A stretch of 64,000 nucleotides of DNA from Sporosarcina sp. (GCF_029257255.1 NZ_JARICI010000004.1:110874-174873), one strand, 5' to 3'; shown: positions 47,757 through 56,732, counted from the first letter of the stretch. Translations and numbers: made by a program. The notes: generated by a model not told the origin, from the letters alone.

Positions 47757-47978
47757 ATGAAAGCAGGAATTCATCCAAATTACAAACTTGCAAAAGTAAC
47801 TTGCTCATGTGGCAATACATTCGACACAGGTTCTGTAAAAGAGGATATTCGAGTAGAAGTATGCTCAGAATGTCACCCATTCTACACTGGACGCCAAAAG
47901 TTTGCTGCAGCGGACGGCCGTGTCGATCGTTTCAACAAAAAATATGGCATCAAGTCAGAACAACAAGAACAAGAGTAA
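47757..47978 (+). CDS. rpmE: 50S ribosomal protein L31 (zinc-binding form)
   Basis: A 73-residue L31 with the zinc ligands Cys16, Cys18, Cys36 and Cys39 ([18 protein letters not shown]), so it is the C+ form that also serves as a zinc reserve. The start at 47757 has GAGAGGAGAG upstream. A longer open frame upstream is leader sequence, not protein. It lies after rho, as in bacilli. Confidence 0.95.
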   Translation: MKAGIHPNYKLAKVTCSCGNTFDTGSVKEDIRVEVCSECHPFYTGRQKFAAADGRVDRFNKKYGIKSEQQEQE

Positions 47979-47989
47979 TCAAATGCCAG

Positions 47990-48028
47990 ATACCCGTCAG
48001 GTGCAGTCGTGCCAGACGGGTATTTTTA
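47990..48028 (+). terminator. Terminator of rpmE
   Basis: ATACCCGTC/GACGGGTAT stem followed by a T run. Confidence 0.85.
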
Positions 48029-48044
48029 TAGTCAGACGTGTGAA

Positions 48045-48191
48045 ATGTAAGGCGGAATGATCATAGAAGCTGCCCAAGCGCTCATAGTGCCTGGCTTCGC
48101 GCTCATAGAAACCCGGCAAACGCTCATACCATTTTGACATGTGCTCATATCCCGTTTGCAACCGCTCATACAAATCTGCTTCGCGCTCATA
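48045..48191 (-). repeat. Seven-unit perfect 21-bp array, YER type
   Basis: Read on the minus strand, seven contiguous 21-base units span 48171-48191, 48150-48170, 48129-48149, 48108-48128, 48087-48107, 48066-48086 and 48045-48065 with no slip. Heads are TATGAGCG (five), TATGAGCA and TATGATCA; the other 12 bases vary. The frame reads YERxxxx. It lies between the rpmE terminator and tdk, running against the genes. Confidence 0.9.
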
Positions 48192-48279
48192 CAGCACCAA
48201 GCACGCAAATGGCACACCAAAAACAAACCAACATTCCTCACTTATCATACATAAGCAACGAGCTGAAAGGAGATTGACC

Positions 48280-48879
48280 ATGTACGTTTCAATGCAAGGC
48301 GGCTGGATGGAAGTCATCTGTGGCAGCATGTTCTCAGGAAAATCGGAGGAGCTCATTCGCCGAATACGCCGTGCAGAATTTGCCAAACAGAAAATCGCGG
48401 TATTCAAGCCGGAAATCGATGATCGCTACAGCGAAGAAGCGGTTGTCAGCCATGATGGCACATCGATGATCGCCAATCCGATTTCCAAAGCGAGAGAAAT
48501 TACGAATCTCGTGACAGATGATTTCGATGTGGTCGCCATTGATGAAGCTCAATTTTTTGATGAAGACATAGTAGAAGTAGCCATTGGACTCGCCAATCGT
48601 GGATTCCGTGTCATCATTGCAGGCCTCGACCAAGACTTCAGAGGAGAGCCGTTCGGACCGATGCCGCGTTTGATGGCAGTCGCTGAACTGGTCACGAAAC
48701 TGCAGGCAGTCTGTACAGTTTGTGGATCTCCTTCGAGCCGCACACAGCGATTAATTGACGGACGTCCAGCAAGCTATAATGATCCGATCGTTTTAGTTGG
48801 AGCTTCTGAAGCTTACGAACCTCGTTGCCGTCAGCACCATGAAGTGCCTGTCGGTATCCGCACAGAACAGGCAAAATAA
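48280..48879 (+). CDS. tdk: Thymidine kinase
   Basis: A 199-residue type II thymidine kinase of the deoxynucleoside salvage pathway. P-loop [15 protein letters not shown], the DEAQFF motif, and a zinc site with CTVCG near residue 145 and CRQHHEV near the C terminus. The ATG at 48280 follows AAAGGAG. A much longer open frame upstream includes the 21-bp array and is not used. Confidence 0.95.
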   Translation: MYVSMQGGWMEVICGSMFSGKSEELIRRIRRAEFAKQKIAVFKPEIDDRYSEEAVVSHDGTSMIANPISKAREITNLVTDDFDVVAIDEAQFFDEDIVEVAIGLANRGFRVIIAGLDQDFRGEPFGPMPRLMAVAELVTKLQAVCTVCGSPSSRTQRLIDGRPASYNDPIVLVGASEAYEPRCRQHHEVPVGIRTEQAK

Positions 48880-48887
48880 ACACATGT

Positions 48888-48921
48888 ACCGTCTATCCAG
48901 AAGCACGTAAGGATAGGCGGT
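48888..48921 (+). terminator. Hairpin between tdk and prfA
   Basis: ACCGTCTATCC/GGATAGGCGGT stem with one G-T pair but only a short T stretch; a weak terminator or processing site. Confidence 0.5.
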
Positions 48922-48969
48922 TCTGCTATACATAAATAACCCAAATACTCCAGAAGAGGTGAAATCATT

Positions 48970-50046
48970 ATGTTCGATAGATTGCAGGCAGTGGAAGACC
49001 GTTACGATCGGCTCAATGAATTACTGAGTGATCCGGAAATCGTCAATGACTTGGATAAATTGCGTACGTATTCGAAGGAACAGTCCGATTTGCAGGAAAC
49101 CGTTGAAGTATACCGGGAATATAAAGAAGTGCAGGCGCAATACAAAAATGCCAAAGAAATGCTGGATGAACCGCTTGACGACGAAATGAAAGAACTCGTG
49201 AAGATGGAAATTGATGAACTGGAAGACCGCGTTGAATCGCTCGAAGAACAGTTGAAAATTCTGCTCGTTCCGAAAGATCCGAATGACAATAAAAGTGTCA
49301 TCATGGAAATCCGCGGTGCAGCAGGCGGCGACGAGGCCGCTTTATTCGCAGGCAGCCTATACCGCATGTACACAAGATTTGCCGAAATGAATCATTGGAA
49401 AGTGGAAGTGATTGATTCGTCACCGACAGAGCTCGGCGGTTTTAAAGAAATCATATTCATGATCGACGGCAAAGGCGCGTACTCCAAATTAAAATACGAA
49501 AACGGGGCGCATCGAGTACAGCGTGTGCCGGAAACGGAATCGGGCGGTCGGATCCATACGTCTACTGCAACTGTTGCTTGTCTTCCGGAAGCAGAAGAAG
49601 TGGAGATTGAAATTCACGACAAAGATATCCGAACTGATACATTCGCTTCATCCGGACCGGGCGGACAATCGGTCAATACGACGATGTCAGCTGTTCGTCT
49701 GACACATTTACCGACAGGCATTACGGTATCAATCCAGGATGAAAAATCACAAATTAAAAACAAAGAAAAAGCGATGAAAGTACTGCGTGCGCGTGTGTAC
49801 GATAAATTCATGCAGGAAGTTCAAGCGGAGTATGATGAAAAGCGAAAATCAGCAGTTGGTTCGGGAGACCGTTCGGAACGGATCCGTACGTATAATTTCC
49901 CACAAAACCGTGTGACTGATCATCGAATCGGCCTGACAATACAGAAGCTAGACCAAGTAATCGAAGGGAAATTAGACGAAGTGATTGATGCGCTCATTAT
50001 TGAAGAGCAGGCACATCGTCTGGAAAGTCTGGATCAAAATGACTGA
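48970..50046 (+). CDS. prfA: Peptide chain release factor 1
   Basis: A 358-residue class I release factor that reads UAA and UAG. The GGQ motif, methylated by PrmC, is at residues 231-233 ([11 protein letters not shown]). The N-terminal coiled coil (residues 5-95) and the codon-recognition domain are complete. It is translationally coupled to prmC by an eight-base overlap. The ribosome binding site is AGAGGTG. Confidence 0.96.
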   Translation: MFDRLQAVEDRYDRLNELLSDPEIVNDLDKLRTYSKEQSDLQETVEVYREYKEVQAQYKNAKEMLDEPLDDEMKELVKMEIDELEDRVESLEEQLKILLVPKDPNDNKSVIMEIRGAAGGDEAALFAGSLYRMYTRFAEMNHWKVEVIDSSPTELGGFKEIIFMIDGKGAYSKLKYENGAHRVQRVPETESGGRIHTSTATVACLPEAEEVEIEIHDKDIRTDTFASSGPGGQSVNTTMSAVRLTHLPTGITVSIQDEKSQIKNKEKAMKVLRARVYDKFMQEVQAEYDEKRKSAVGSGDRSERIRTYNFPQNRVTDHRIGLTIQKLDQVIEGKLDEVIDALIIEEQAHRLESLDQND

Positions 50047-50890
50047 ATCCATCTGGGAATCTGTCCAGCGTGCACAGCAATTGTTGTATGCCCGTGGGCT
50101 TGATACAAATGCGGCGGAATTGGCGATTCGTGCAGTCACCGGCAAAAGTCAGGCCGACTATCTTGCTAGCCTGCGTGAACAGCTGCCGCATGAACCTTGC
50201 TCGCAATTTTGGAGTTATATTCAAGAATTGCTGAAGGGCAAGCCTATTCAATATATTCTCGGTGAAGAATCATTTTACGGCTATTCATTCGAAGTGAACG
50301 AACACGTGTTGATTCCTCGCCCTGAAACAGAGGAATTGGTCTATCATGCACTTGAACGTGCGAATAAATTATTTGGAGACCGTCTGATTCAAGTTGCGGA
50401 CATTGGTACCGGCAGCGGTGCGATTGCGGTGGCGTTCAAAAAAGAACGTCTGTCTGCAGATGTGACCGCTACTGATTTCAGCGAAGAAGCGCTAAAAGTT
50501 GCCAAGCGCAATGCTGAGCGTAACGAAGCAGATATTACCTTTTTGCAGGGGGATATGGAAGAACCGCTCGCGCAGCAAAAGTGGGATGTCATTCTTTCCA
50601 ATCCACCCTATATCGCAGAACAGGAAAAAGAGGAAATGTCCCCGACGGTTTATGATTTCGAACCGGCTTCTGCTTTATTTGCCGAAGAAGAGGGACTGTA
50701 CTTTTATCGCAGACTCGCAGAACGTCTTTCACCTATGCTGAATAAACCGGCATTCATTGGTTTCGAAATTGGTTATTTACAAGGAGAAAAAGTACAGAAT
50801 TTCCTTCAGGAAGCCTTCCCGCAAGCGGAAGTGGAGATCATTCAGGACATCAATAAAAAAGACCGAATGATATTTTGTGAGATTCGATGA
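50039..50890 (+). CDS. prmC: Release factor glutamine methyltransferase PrmC
   Basis: A 283-residue SAM-dependent methyltransferase (HemK) that modifies the GGQ glutamine of release factors. SAM-binding [13 protein letters not shown] and catalytic NPPY at 188-191. An N-terminal helical domain occupies residues 1-85. The start at 50039 overlaps prfA; it has only a weak ribosome binding site and probably relies on coupling. Confidence 0.95.
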   Translation: MTESIWESVQRAQQLLYARGLDTNAAELAIRAVTGKSQADYLASLREQLPHEPCSQFWSYIQELLKGKPIQYILGEESFYGYSFEVNEHVLIPRPETEELVYHALERANKLFGDRLIQVADIGTGSGAIAVAFKKERLSADVTATDFSEEALKVAKRNAERNEADITFLQGDMEEPLAQQKWDVILSNPPYIAEQEKEEMSPTVYDFEPASALFAEEEGLYFYRRLAERLSPMLNKPAFIGFEIGYLQGEKVQNFLQEAFPQAEVEIIQDINKKDRMIFCEIR

Positions 50891-50917
50891 ATAAAATCTC
50901 TTTCTGCGGCTCATGAT
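50888..50917 (+). promoter_or_regulatory. Candidate sigma-F promoter of spoIIR
   Basis: TGAATA (50888-50893) fits the sigma-F -35 consensus WGHATR, and GGCTCATGAT (50908-50917) a GGnnA -10, 14 bases apart. spoIIR is a sigma-F gene in B. subtilis. Confidence 0.5.
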
Positions 50918-50937
50918 AGAGTGCAGGAGGGGATGAC

Positions 50938-51504
50938 ATGTTACAAGATTACACGATTGAAAAACCACAGACGAAAACTTCTAAATGGATGGCTATTATA
51001 GAATTTATACTGGTGCTGCTCGCGATTCAGGGTGTGTTATTTTTATTCTATCAACCTGCAGAAACTAGTGAAATGCCGCAGTTTCGGATTTTGGCAAACT
51101 CCAATACAGTTGATGATCAGCAGGTGAAACAGAAGATTCAACAACAAATCGAACCGATTATTGCTTCCGCAGTCAATGAATCCTCAACACCGGAGCAGAT
51201 GCAGAACAGAATGGAAGCAGCAAGCGCAGAAATTACGCAGCTGGCAACTCTGCAGGCAAACGGACTGCCCGTGACATTCGAACATAAGGCGGCACTCATT
51301 CCGGCGAAACGCATCGGTTTTGCCATTCAAAAGCAGGATGTCTATGAAAGTTATATTTTGAAAATCGGCAATGGGAAAGGCGATAATTGGTGGTGTGCGT
51401 TATTCCCGAATGTCTGCTACCCAGAAGAAACAGCAACGGTTGAAACAGAGGAAGAACCAGTTACGTTTTTCGTTTGGGAGTGGATAAAGTCGCTCTTCGC
51501 ATAA
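50938..51504 (+). CDS. spoIIR: Stage II sporulation protein R
   Basis: A 188-residue secreted signalling protein made in the forespore. SpoIIR triggers SpoIIGA to process pro-sigma-E in the mother cell. One N-terminal membrane/signal segment (residues 18-38) is followed by the family motifs FRILANSNTVDDQQVKQ and GNGKGDNWWCALFPNVCYP. It is somewhat shorter than the B. subtilis protein. Position after prmC is conserved. The ribosome binding site is AGGAGGGG. Confidence 0.92.
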   Translation: MLQDYTIEKPQTKTSKWMAIIEFILVLLAIQGVLFLFYQPAETSEMPQFRILANSNTVDDQQVKQKIQQQIEPIIASAVNESSTPEQMQNRMEAASAEITQLATLQANGLPVTFEHKAALIPAKRIGFAIQKQDVYESYILKIGNGKGDNWWCALFPNVCYPEETATVETEEEPVTFFVWEWIKSLFA

Positions 51505-51564
51505 AACTATTCACATATTTTGTGGATAAAATCAGTGAAATGTGTATAAAAGGGGGTTGAACAG

Positions 51565-52593
51565 ATGGAAACGGAAATGAAATCAGTGGATAACCTCGTG
51601 GATAACGAAGAAACATATGAACACGCTGTGGATATCTTGAAATCAGGAGGACTTGTCGCATTTCCGACTGAAACAGTTTATGGCCTTGGAGCAATTGCCA
51701 CAGATGAGCAAGCGGTAAAGAAGATTTTTGAAGCAAAAGGTAGACCTGCGGATAACCCGCTCATCGTACATATTGGAAATCAATCAGAAGTAGGGAAGTA
51801 CGCAGCAGAAGTACCTGAAGTAGCAGAGCGGCTAATGAAAGCTTTCTGGCCGGGCCCCTTGACTCTAGTGATGGAGATGAAACCGGGTGTTATCGCGAAT
51901 ACTGTCACTGCGGGTATGCATACACTTGCGATCCGTATGCCTGACCATCCGGTAGCACTTGCGCTACTGCAGAAACTTCAACTGCCTGTAGCTGCACCGA
52001 GTGCAAACCGAAGTGGAAAGCCGAGTCCGACAGAAGCGGAGCATGTCTATCATGATTTATTCGGAAAAATTCCGCTTATTCTAGACGGCGGTGCAACGGG
52101 TATTGGCGTTGAATCCACAGTATTGGACGTTACGGTCACTCCGCCGGTCATTCTTCGTCCTGGGGGTATCTCCAAAGAACAGTTAGAAGAATTGATTGGC
52201 ACCGTTCAATTGGCGGCTAAACCTGAAGACCAGGCGACAACTCCTCGAGCACCCGGCATGAAATATACGCATTATGCACCGGAAGCTCCTTTATTCGTTA
52301 TCGAACCGGATGCTGCCAAATTGGAAAGTGCGCTGAAAAGTATTCATCAGCAAGGAAAACGGGTTGCAATTATTGGCCCGGATGAATTACACACAACTAA
52401 CGCGGACTGGTACTTTTCCACAGGTGCAATGCACAACCACGAAGCGATGGCGGCGAACCTCTATAAAGCGATCCGACAGTGTGACGCGACAGAAGCTGAC
52501 ATGATCCTGGCGATTGAAACTGATCTCTCGGGCATCGGTGCTGCCGTCATGAATCGGCTTGATAAGGCCTCGAACGGCAAACGTTTTTCTTAA
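51565..52593 (+). CDS. ywlC: Threonylcarbamoyl-AMP synthase (YwlC/Sua5)
   Basis: A 342-residue Sua5-type enzyme that makes threonylcarbamoyl-AMP for the t6A37 modification of ANN-decoding tRNAs. The YrdC domain covers residues of about 15-205 (GLVAFPTETVYGLGA, KIFEAKGRPADNPLIVHI, FWPGPLTLV, APSANRSGKPSPT). The C-terminal Sua5 domain begins near RAPGMKYTHYAPEAPL. The ribosome binding site is AAGGGGG. Confidence 0.94.
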   Translation: METEMKSVDNLVDNEETYEHAVDILKSGGLVAFPTETVYGLGAIATDEQAVKKIFEAKGRPADNPLIVHIGNQSEVGKYAAEVPEVAERLMKAFWPGPLTLVMEMKPGVIANTVTAGMHTLAIRMPDHPVALALLQKLQLPVAAPSANRSGKPSPTEAEHVYHDLFGKIPLILDGGATGIGVESTVLDVTVTPPVILRPGGISKEQLEELIGTVQLAAKPEDQATTPRAPGMKYTHYAPEAPLFVIEPDAAKLESALKSIHQQGKRVAIIGPDELHTTNADWYFSTGAMHNHEAMAANLYKAIRQCDATEADMILAIETDLSGIGAAVMNRLDKASNGKRFS

Positions 52594-52602
52594 TCAACGA
52601 AT

Positions 52603-52654
52603 AGCCCCCTTCTGTAGACGCATAAGATAGAGTTATGCGAACTGCAAGGGGGCT
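52603..52654 (+). promoter_or_regulatory. Hairpin that pairs with the mntP ribosome binding site
   Basis: AGCCCCCTT (52603-52611) is complementary to AAGGGGGCT (52646-52654), which contains the mntP ribosome binding site. An inner stem CGCATAA/TTATGCG stacks on it. There is no T run, so it is a poor terminator and more like a translational control hairpin. Confidence 0.6.
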
Positions 52655-52660
52655 TACTCA

Positions 52661-53164
52661 TTGATTGAAATGGTAGCAGCGATCGTTACGACAGTAGATA
52701 TACTCATTGTTTACACCGTTTTGCAGTTGCGACGCGGAAGATTGATGATCGCGCTGTGGACAACATTATTAAATATGTTATTGCCGCTCGTCGGCTTCTA
52801 TATGGGAGATTGGACTTTCCGCTATTTTGAAGGTTGGAGCCAAGTACTTTCCGGAGTCATGCTTGGGTTAATCGGCTTGCATATTTTATTGGATGATGGG
52901 GAACAGACTTCGATGGTCCATAAGATATCCCCGTTTTTCTTAGCGCTACTGGTCAGTCTGGACGCATTCACGGTGAGTGTAACATTTGGGATGATGCAGC
53001 TCAATAAATGGGTATTTATCTTCGTATCGGGATTCTTTTCTTTCGTCTTTTCTATCGTGGCACTGTTATCCACAGGACGCATTGGATTGATAAATGGCAT
53101 GTATATTCGACGCATTACTGGAATAGTTTTCATTGCCATAGGTGTATTGTCCTTCATTATTTAG
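52661..53164 (+). CDS. mntP: MntP-family manganese efflux protein
   Basis: A 167-residue membrane protein with six predicted helices in the position of B. subtilis mntP (ywlD). The SLDAFTVSVTFG motif in the fourth helix matches the Asp-containing repeat of MntP; the matching first-helix motif is less standard (TTVDILIVYTV). Export of Mn2+ is the expected role, with less than full certainty because of this divergence. The start is TTG, eight bases after AAGGGGG. Confidence 0.75.
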   Translation: MIEMVAAIVTTVDILIVYTVLQLRRGRLMIALWTTLLNMLLPLVGFYMGDWTFRYFEGWSQVLSGVMLGLIGLHILLDDGEQTSMVHKISPFFLALLVSLDAFTVSVTFGMMQLNKWVFIFVSGFFSFVFSIVALLSTGRIGLINGMYIRRITGIVFIAIGVLSFII

Positions 53165-53220
53165 TAATTACTGTTTCTTTTTTCACATAAATCCGTTATT
53201 CTGTATAGTAGGTGAAGAAA

Positions 53221-53667
53221 ATGAACATTTATTTTATTTGTACAGGCAACACATGTAGAAGTCCTCTGGCGGAAGCGCTGTTGGACAATGAAAATGTAGC
53301 GGGTGTGGAAGTAAGGTCTGCGGGAATATATGCGGTCGATGGTATGCCAATTTCAGCGAATTCAGCGCAATTGCTGAATGAAGCCGGTATCTCATTCGAC
53401 GGATTTTCTAATGAACTCAAACTAGCAGACATGCAATGGGCCCATCTGGTATTGACGATGACAGCGGGCCATCGGGATACGCTGCGTCGCAGTTTTCCTG
53501 ATATGAAAGACAAGATTTTTACATTAAAGGAGTATGCAGGTGCAAGCGGAGGACTTAATGTCCATGATCCATACGGCGGCGATTTGGCGACATATCGCAA
53601 GACGTACATGGAACTGACGGAACTCATTCAATCTGTTGCGCGGCAGCTCTCGGAGGGAAAACAATGA
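53221..53667 (+). CDS. ywlE: Low-molecular-weight phosphatase YwlE (protein arginine phosphatase)
   Basis: A 148-residue low-molecular-weight tyrosine-phosphatase fold. The P-loop CTGNTCRS with Cys7 and Arg13 carries Thr11, the residue linked to phosphoarginine specificity in YwlE. The general-acid Asp lies in HDPYGGD. YwlE reverses McsB arginine phosphorylation in the stress response. The ATG at 53221 follows AGGTGA. It is coupled by a four-base overlap to a chemoreceptor gene. Confidence 0.92.
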   Translation: MNIYFICTGNTCRSPLAEALLDNENVAGVEVRSAGIYAVDGMPISANSAQLLNEAGISFDGFSNELKLADMQWAHLVLTMTAGHRDTLRRSFPDMKDKIFTLKEYAGASGGLNVHDPYGGDLATYRKTYMELTELIQSVARQLSEGKQ

Positions 53668-54962
53668 ACGAAACTAGAACGAAAAAAGTAGGGCTGCGAA
53701 AAAAGCTGGTCTTATTTGTCGTAATTCTTGCCGTGATCACCTATTCAACGAGTGCCGTATTTATTAATTGGGTGCAGCCGACGTTCTTCCCGAATATCCA
53801 GCCATTCGTCTTTCAGATTCTGACGTATGCAATGGGGGTTATATGGTCTGGAATTTTAGCGGCACTGTTCAGCGTGATTTTAACGAAGCCGTTACAAAGA
53901 CTAGAGACAGCTGCGATGAAAGTGGCGGACGGGAAAATTGGCACCGATATTCAATTGCCTAATTCAACCGACGAAATCCACTCGGTATCAAAAGCATTCC
54001 AGCAAGTTGTGTTCAATCTGCGCAGTATTATCGAGCAGATCGAATCGAATTTCCAGGCTACAGTCCAATCAGTTAACGCGCTTACGAAAGAAACAAGTGC
54101 GGCATCCGGCCAGTCAGACGCAATCGCCCGTACCATCGGCGAGATTTCAAACGGCGCTGAAACAACCGCGGCCGCCATTCAAGAAACGGTCAATGCGATT
54201 GAAAATGTACGCCAGCTGGCAGAAGAAGTAAACAGCCGCGCGGGTCAGTCATCTGAGCACTCAAAAGCGATGTTGAAAGAGCTGCATACGACAACGGATG
54301 TCTTCCAATCCGTACTGTCGGGCATTCATCAAATGACCGAGCAAAGTGAAAAATCATTAGAAACGATTCAAGAATTGGATGAAAACGCCCATAAAATTGG
54401 AGAAATCGTTGAAGTGGTCGGTAGTATTGCCGGGCAGACGAATCTTTTGGCACTCAACGCTTCCATTGAAGCAGCACGTGCCGGTGAACACGGCAAAGGC
54501 TTCGCCGTCGTTGCGGAAGAAGTACGTAACCTCGCAGACGAAAGTGCCAACGCTGTTCATATGATTTCTACACTAGTCCAAAGCATTCAGGCAGACGTCA
54601 AAAAAGTCGTCTCCGAAATGAATCAGCAAGTCGATACAGCTTCAACGGAGGCGAAGCGGGCAACGCAAACGAATGAAAACGTCCAATCTATGACTGAAAC
54701 CATTCACACCATGGCCGCCTCCGTAGACGAAATCACTGAAATCGTCAACCGTCAGTTGCAGACAATCGAACGTACAGCCAAACAATCCATGGAAGTCGCC
54801 TCCATAGCTGAAGAAACCTCAGCAGGCGCAGAAGAAGTACGGGCAGCTACCGAAGAACAAGTAGCTTCCATCGAACATACCGATGCCAAAGCACTCGAAC
54901 TCAAAGCACAATCCGAAGAACTTTATAAAGTGATCCGGAAGTTTGATAGAACACCTGAATAA
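53664..54962 (+). CDS. Methyl-accepting chemotaxis protein with minimal extracellular domain
   Basis: A 432-residue chemoreceptor. Two membrane helices (about residues 15-35 and 48-72) are separated by only some fifteen residues, so there is almost no extracellular sensor. A HAMP domain follows (to about 125). The cytoplasmic coiled coil has the signalling tip [22 protein letters not shown] and [16 protein letters not shown]. Gln/Glu-rich methylation-type heptads flank it. The ATGA overlap with ywlE indicates co-translation. It is not part of the B. subtilis gene order here. Confidence 0.92.
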   Translation: MNETRTKKVGLRKKLVLFVVILAVITYSTSAVFINWVQPTFFPNIQPFVFQILTYAMGVIWSGILAALFSVILTKPLQRLETAAMKVADGKIGTDIQLPNSTDEIHSVSKAFQQVVFNLRSIIEQIESNFQATVQSVNALTKETSAASGQSDAIARTIGEISNGAETTAAAIQETVNAIENVRQLAEEVNSRAGQSSEHSKAMLKELHTTTDVFQSVLSGIHQMTEQSEKSLETIQELDENAHKIGEIVEVVGSIAGQTNLLALNASIEAARAGEHGKGFAVVAEEVRNLADESANAVHMISTLVQSIQADVKKVVSEMNQQVDTASTEAKRATQTNENVQSMTETIHTMAASVDEITEIVNRQLQTIERTAKQSMEVASIAEETSAGAEEVRAATEEQVASIEHTDAKALELKAQSEELYKVIRKFDRTPE

Positions 54963-54974
54963 TGAATGTACAAG

Positions 54975-55021
54975 CCTCCTGCTGTCGTCAGATTTTTGAT
55001 GGACGAGCAGGAGGTTTTTTT
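54975..55021 (+). terminator. Terminator of ywlE-chemoreceptor unit
   Basis: CCTCCTGCT/AGCAGGAGG stem followed by seven T. Confidence 0.88.
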
Positions 55022-55103
55022 GTTGGTCAGATAGTTTGTACGGTACCCGTTCCTCGACTTTTCCGGAATTTTGAATGAAGTATGTTTTGCAGTTTAAATA
55101 TCG

Positions 55104-55203
55104 CTTCGGCGCTGGGGGATTGCCTTACGCAATGAGCCAGCTGGCGAAGAACGTGCCAGTTGTCTCATTGCATCGGCTAACCCCGCAGTTGCGCCTTCGC
55201 TGT
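55104..55203. repeat. 100-base structured repeat, copy 2
   Basis: Second copy of the element at 6157-6257. Central hairpin: GCAATGAG pairs fully with CTCATTGC, and CTGGCG with CGTGCCAG (bulged). The arms differ from copy 1 but keep pairing. The ends TTCGGCGC and GCGCCTTCGC are also partly complementary. It sits between the chemoreceptor terminator and R7. Confidence 0.75.
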
Positions 55204-55393
55204 TTTGTGGAAGGTATGTCAGTCGGTTATTTGCGAAATATGGATGGTCTTGGTTTTGTTCAATTGCTTGCCTTACAAACGTATTGATTACAAGAATCTG
55301 AGTCCTTGGTGAATGATAGGTATTGCATGAAGACCAAAATTCGTAATAATAGTCTCAGATAGTAAGTACATACTGCCGCTTTCATAAAAATTA

Positions 55394-55543
55394 TTGAAAC
55401 ACCAGCCAGTGTACCGGAGTGCAGGGCGGCGACTCCCGGAGGATCAGCGTGCAGGGTGAGACCCTGGACTGAGCGAAGCGAGGGAAGCGGCTCACCGCAC
55501 GCCCTCGGGAACGCGTCCGCCCGGAACGCAGGGGAACGGTATC
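55394..55543 (+). repeat. Covarying inverted-repeat element, copy R7
   Basis: Nearly identical at both ends to R1 in reverse. Outer stem GGGCGG/CCGCCC around CGACTCC and GGAACGCGT; inner stem GGTGAG/CTCACC with GACCCTGGAC and GAGCGAAGCG. The rest of the 765-base gap (55204-55393, 55544-55727) is AT-rich and shows nothing recognisable. Confidence 0.85.
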
Positions 55544-55727
55544 TTTACTAAAATCTAACTCCTAACACGTACGATGGACACGTTTTATTCATATAACGTT
55601 CGCCTTTATTGGCATTCCACACAATATAAAAATGAAAAAAACCAAAACGTTGCAGTAAAACCGATGATTTTTTTATTGAACAATGGTAGAATAAGCGATA
55701 AGTAAAAATAAGAAATGAGGGTGCGCA

Positions 55728-56168
55728 GTGAAAATTGCAATTTCTTCAGACCATGGAGGCAACAACCTCCGTCATGAAATCATCAATCTGCTAACAGAAA
55801 TGAACATCGAATACACCGACTACGGCCCGGACTCCGACGCTTCTGTCGACTATCCGGACTATGCTGTCCCGGTAGCAAACGATGTAGCAGCAGGCAAAGC
55901 TGACCGTGGCATCTTGATTTGCGGTACAGGAATCGGCATGTCGATTGCTGCCAATAAAGTCAAAGGCATTCGCTGTGCGCTCGTTCACGATACATTCAGC
56001 GCAAAAGCAACACGCGAGCACAACGACTCCAATGTTTTGGCAATGGGCGAGCGCGTTATAGGCCCGGGACTTGCACGCGAGATCGTCAGCACATGGCTTG
56101 GAACAGAATTCGAAGGCGGCCGTCACGAGCGCCGTATTGATAAAATGATGGACTTAGAAAAGCAATAA
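55728..56168 (+). CDS. rpiB: Ribose-5-phosphate isomerase B
   Basis: A 146-residue RpiB/LacAB-family isomerase (YwlF) interconverting ribose 5-phosphate and ribulose 5-phosphate. Motifs: ISSDHGGNNLRHEI, DYGPDSDASVDYPDYA, GILICGTGIGMSIAANKV with the catalytic Cys, and REHNDSNVLAMGER. The start is GTG with GAGGGTG upstream. It heads the rpiB-ywlG-glyA-upp cluster conserved in bacilli. Confidence 0.93.
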   Translation: MKIAISSDHGGNNLRHEIINLLTEMNIEYTDYGPDSDASVDYPDYAVPVANDVAAGKADRGILICGTGIGMSIAANKVKGIRCALVHDTFSAKATREHNDSNVLAMGERVIGPGLAREIVSTWLGTEFEGGRHERRIDKMMDLEKQ

Positions 56169-56186
56169 AGAAAGCGGGTGAACGAT

Positions 56187-56732
56187 GTGGATGCCGTTAA
56201 ATTATGGAAACTGCAGCTGGAACAGGCATTGACGGAGTTTGCAGAACAGGCGCCGCCAGCAGCGGATACAATTTTTGTGGTCGGTTGTTCTACGTCTGAA
56301 GTGGCGGGTTCGCGCATCGGGACAAACGGTGCGCTGGAAATCGGCGAAGCACTGTATGAACCGCTGCAAGCATTCGCCAATAAACATCAGATTCATTTAG
56401 CATTTCAGGGCTGCGAGCACATTAACCGCGCAGTCACGCTGGAACGCAAGACAGCTCAGCGGTTTAATTTAGAGCCTGTTTCGGTCGTGCCGGTTGTGAC
56501 AGCTGGAGGCTCGATGTCCGCATATGTATATAAGCAATTTAACGATCCGGTAGTAGTGGAAGCTGTTCAGGCAAATGCCGGAATTGATATCGGCCAGACG
56601 TTGATCGGCATGCAATTGAAACCGGTTGTCGTACCGATCCGGACGTCCATCAAGCAAATTGGCGAAGCTGTCATTACATTGGCAACGACACGTCCTAAAT
56701 TGATTGGCGGAAGCCGTGCGCAGTACGAATGA
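56187..56732 (+). CDS. ywlG: UPF0340 (DUF436) family protein YwlG
   Basis: A 181-residue protein of the YwlG/DUF436 family. Conserved blocks: VVGCSTSEVAGSRIGTNGALEIGEALYEPLQ, FQGCEHINRAVTLERKTA, GGSMSAYVYKQFNDPVVVE and IDIGQTLIGMQLKPVVVPIRTS. Its biochemical role is unknown. The GTG at 56187 is chosen because GCGGGTG lies six bases upstream; another GTG at 56178 overlaps that site. It precedes glyA. Confidence 0.87.
   Translation: MDAVKLWKLQLEQALTEFAEQAPPAADTIFVVGCSTSEVAGSRIGTNGALEIGEALYEPLQAFANKHQIHLAFQGCEHINRAVTLERKTAQRFNLEPVSVVPVVTAGGSMSAYVYKQFNDPVVVEAVQANAGIDIGQTLIGMQLKPVVVPIRTSIKQIGEAVITLATTRPKLIGGSRAQYE

Noticed and set aside
48045..48191. CRISPR array
   Set aside because: Unit length is 21 with only an 8-base conserved head and no separate spacers; no cas genes are present.
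47997..48407. 136-codon minus-strand open frame containing the YERxxxx units
   Set aside because: It runs through the rpmE terminator and the tdk start region, has no ribosome binding site, and is open mainly because of the 21-base periodicity; treated as a repeat array.
52603..52654. Ordinary terminator of ywlC
   Set aside because: The stem lacks a T run and its right arm contains the mntP ribosome binding site, so a control hairpin fits better.
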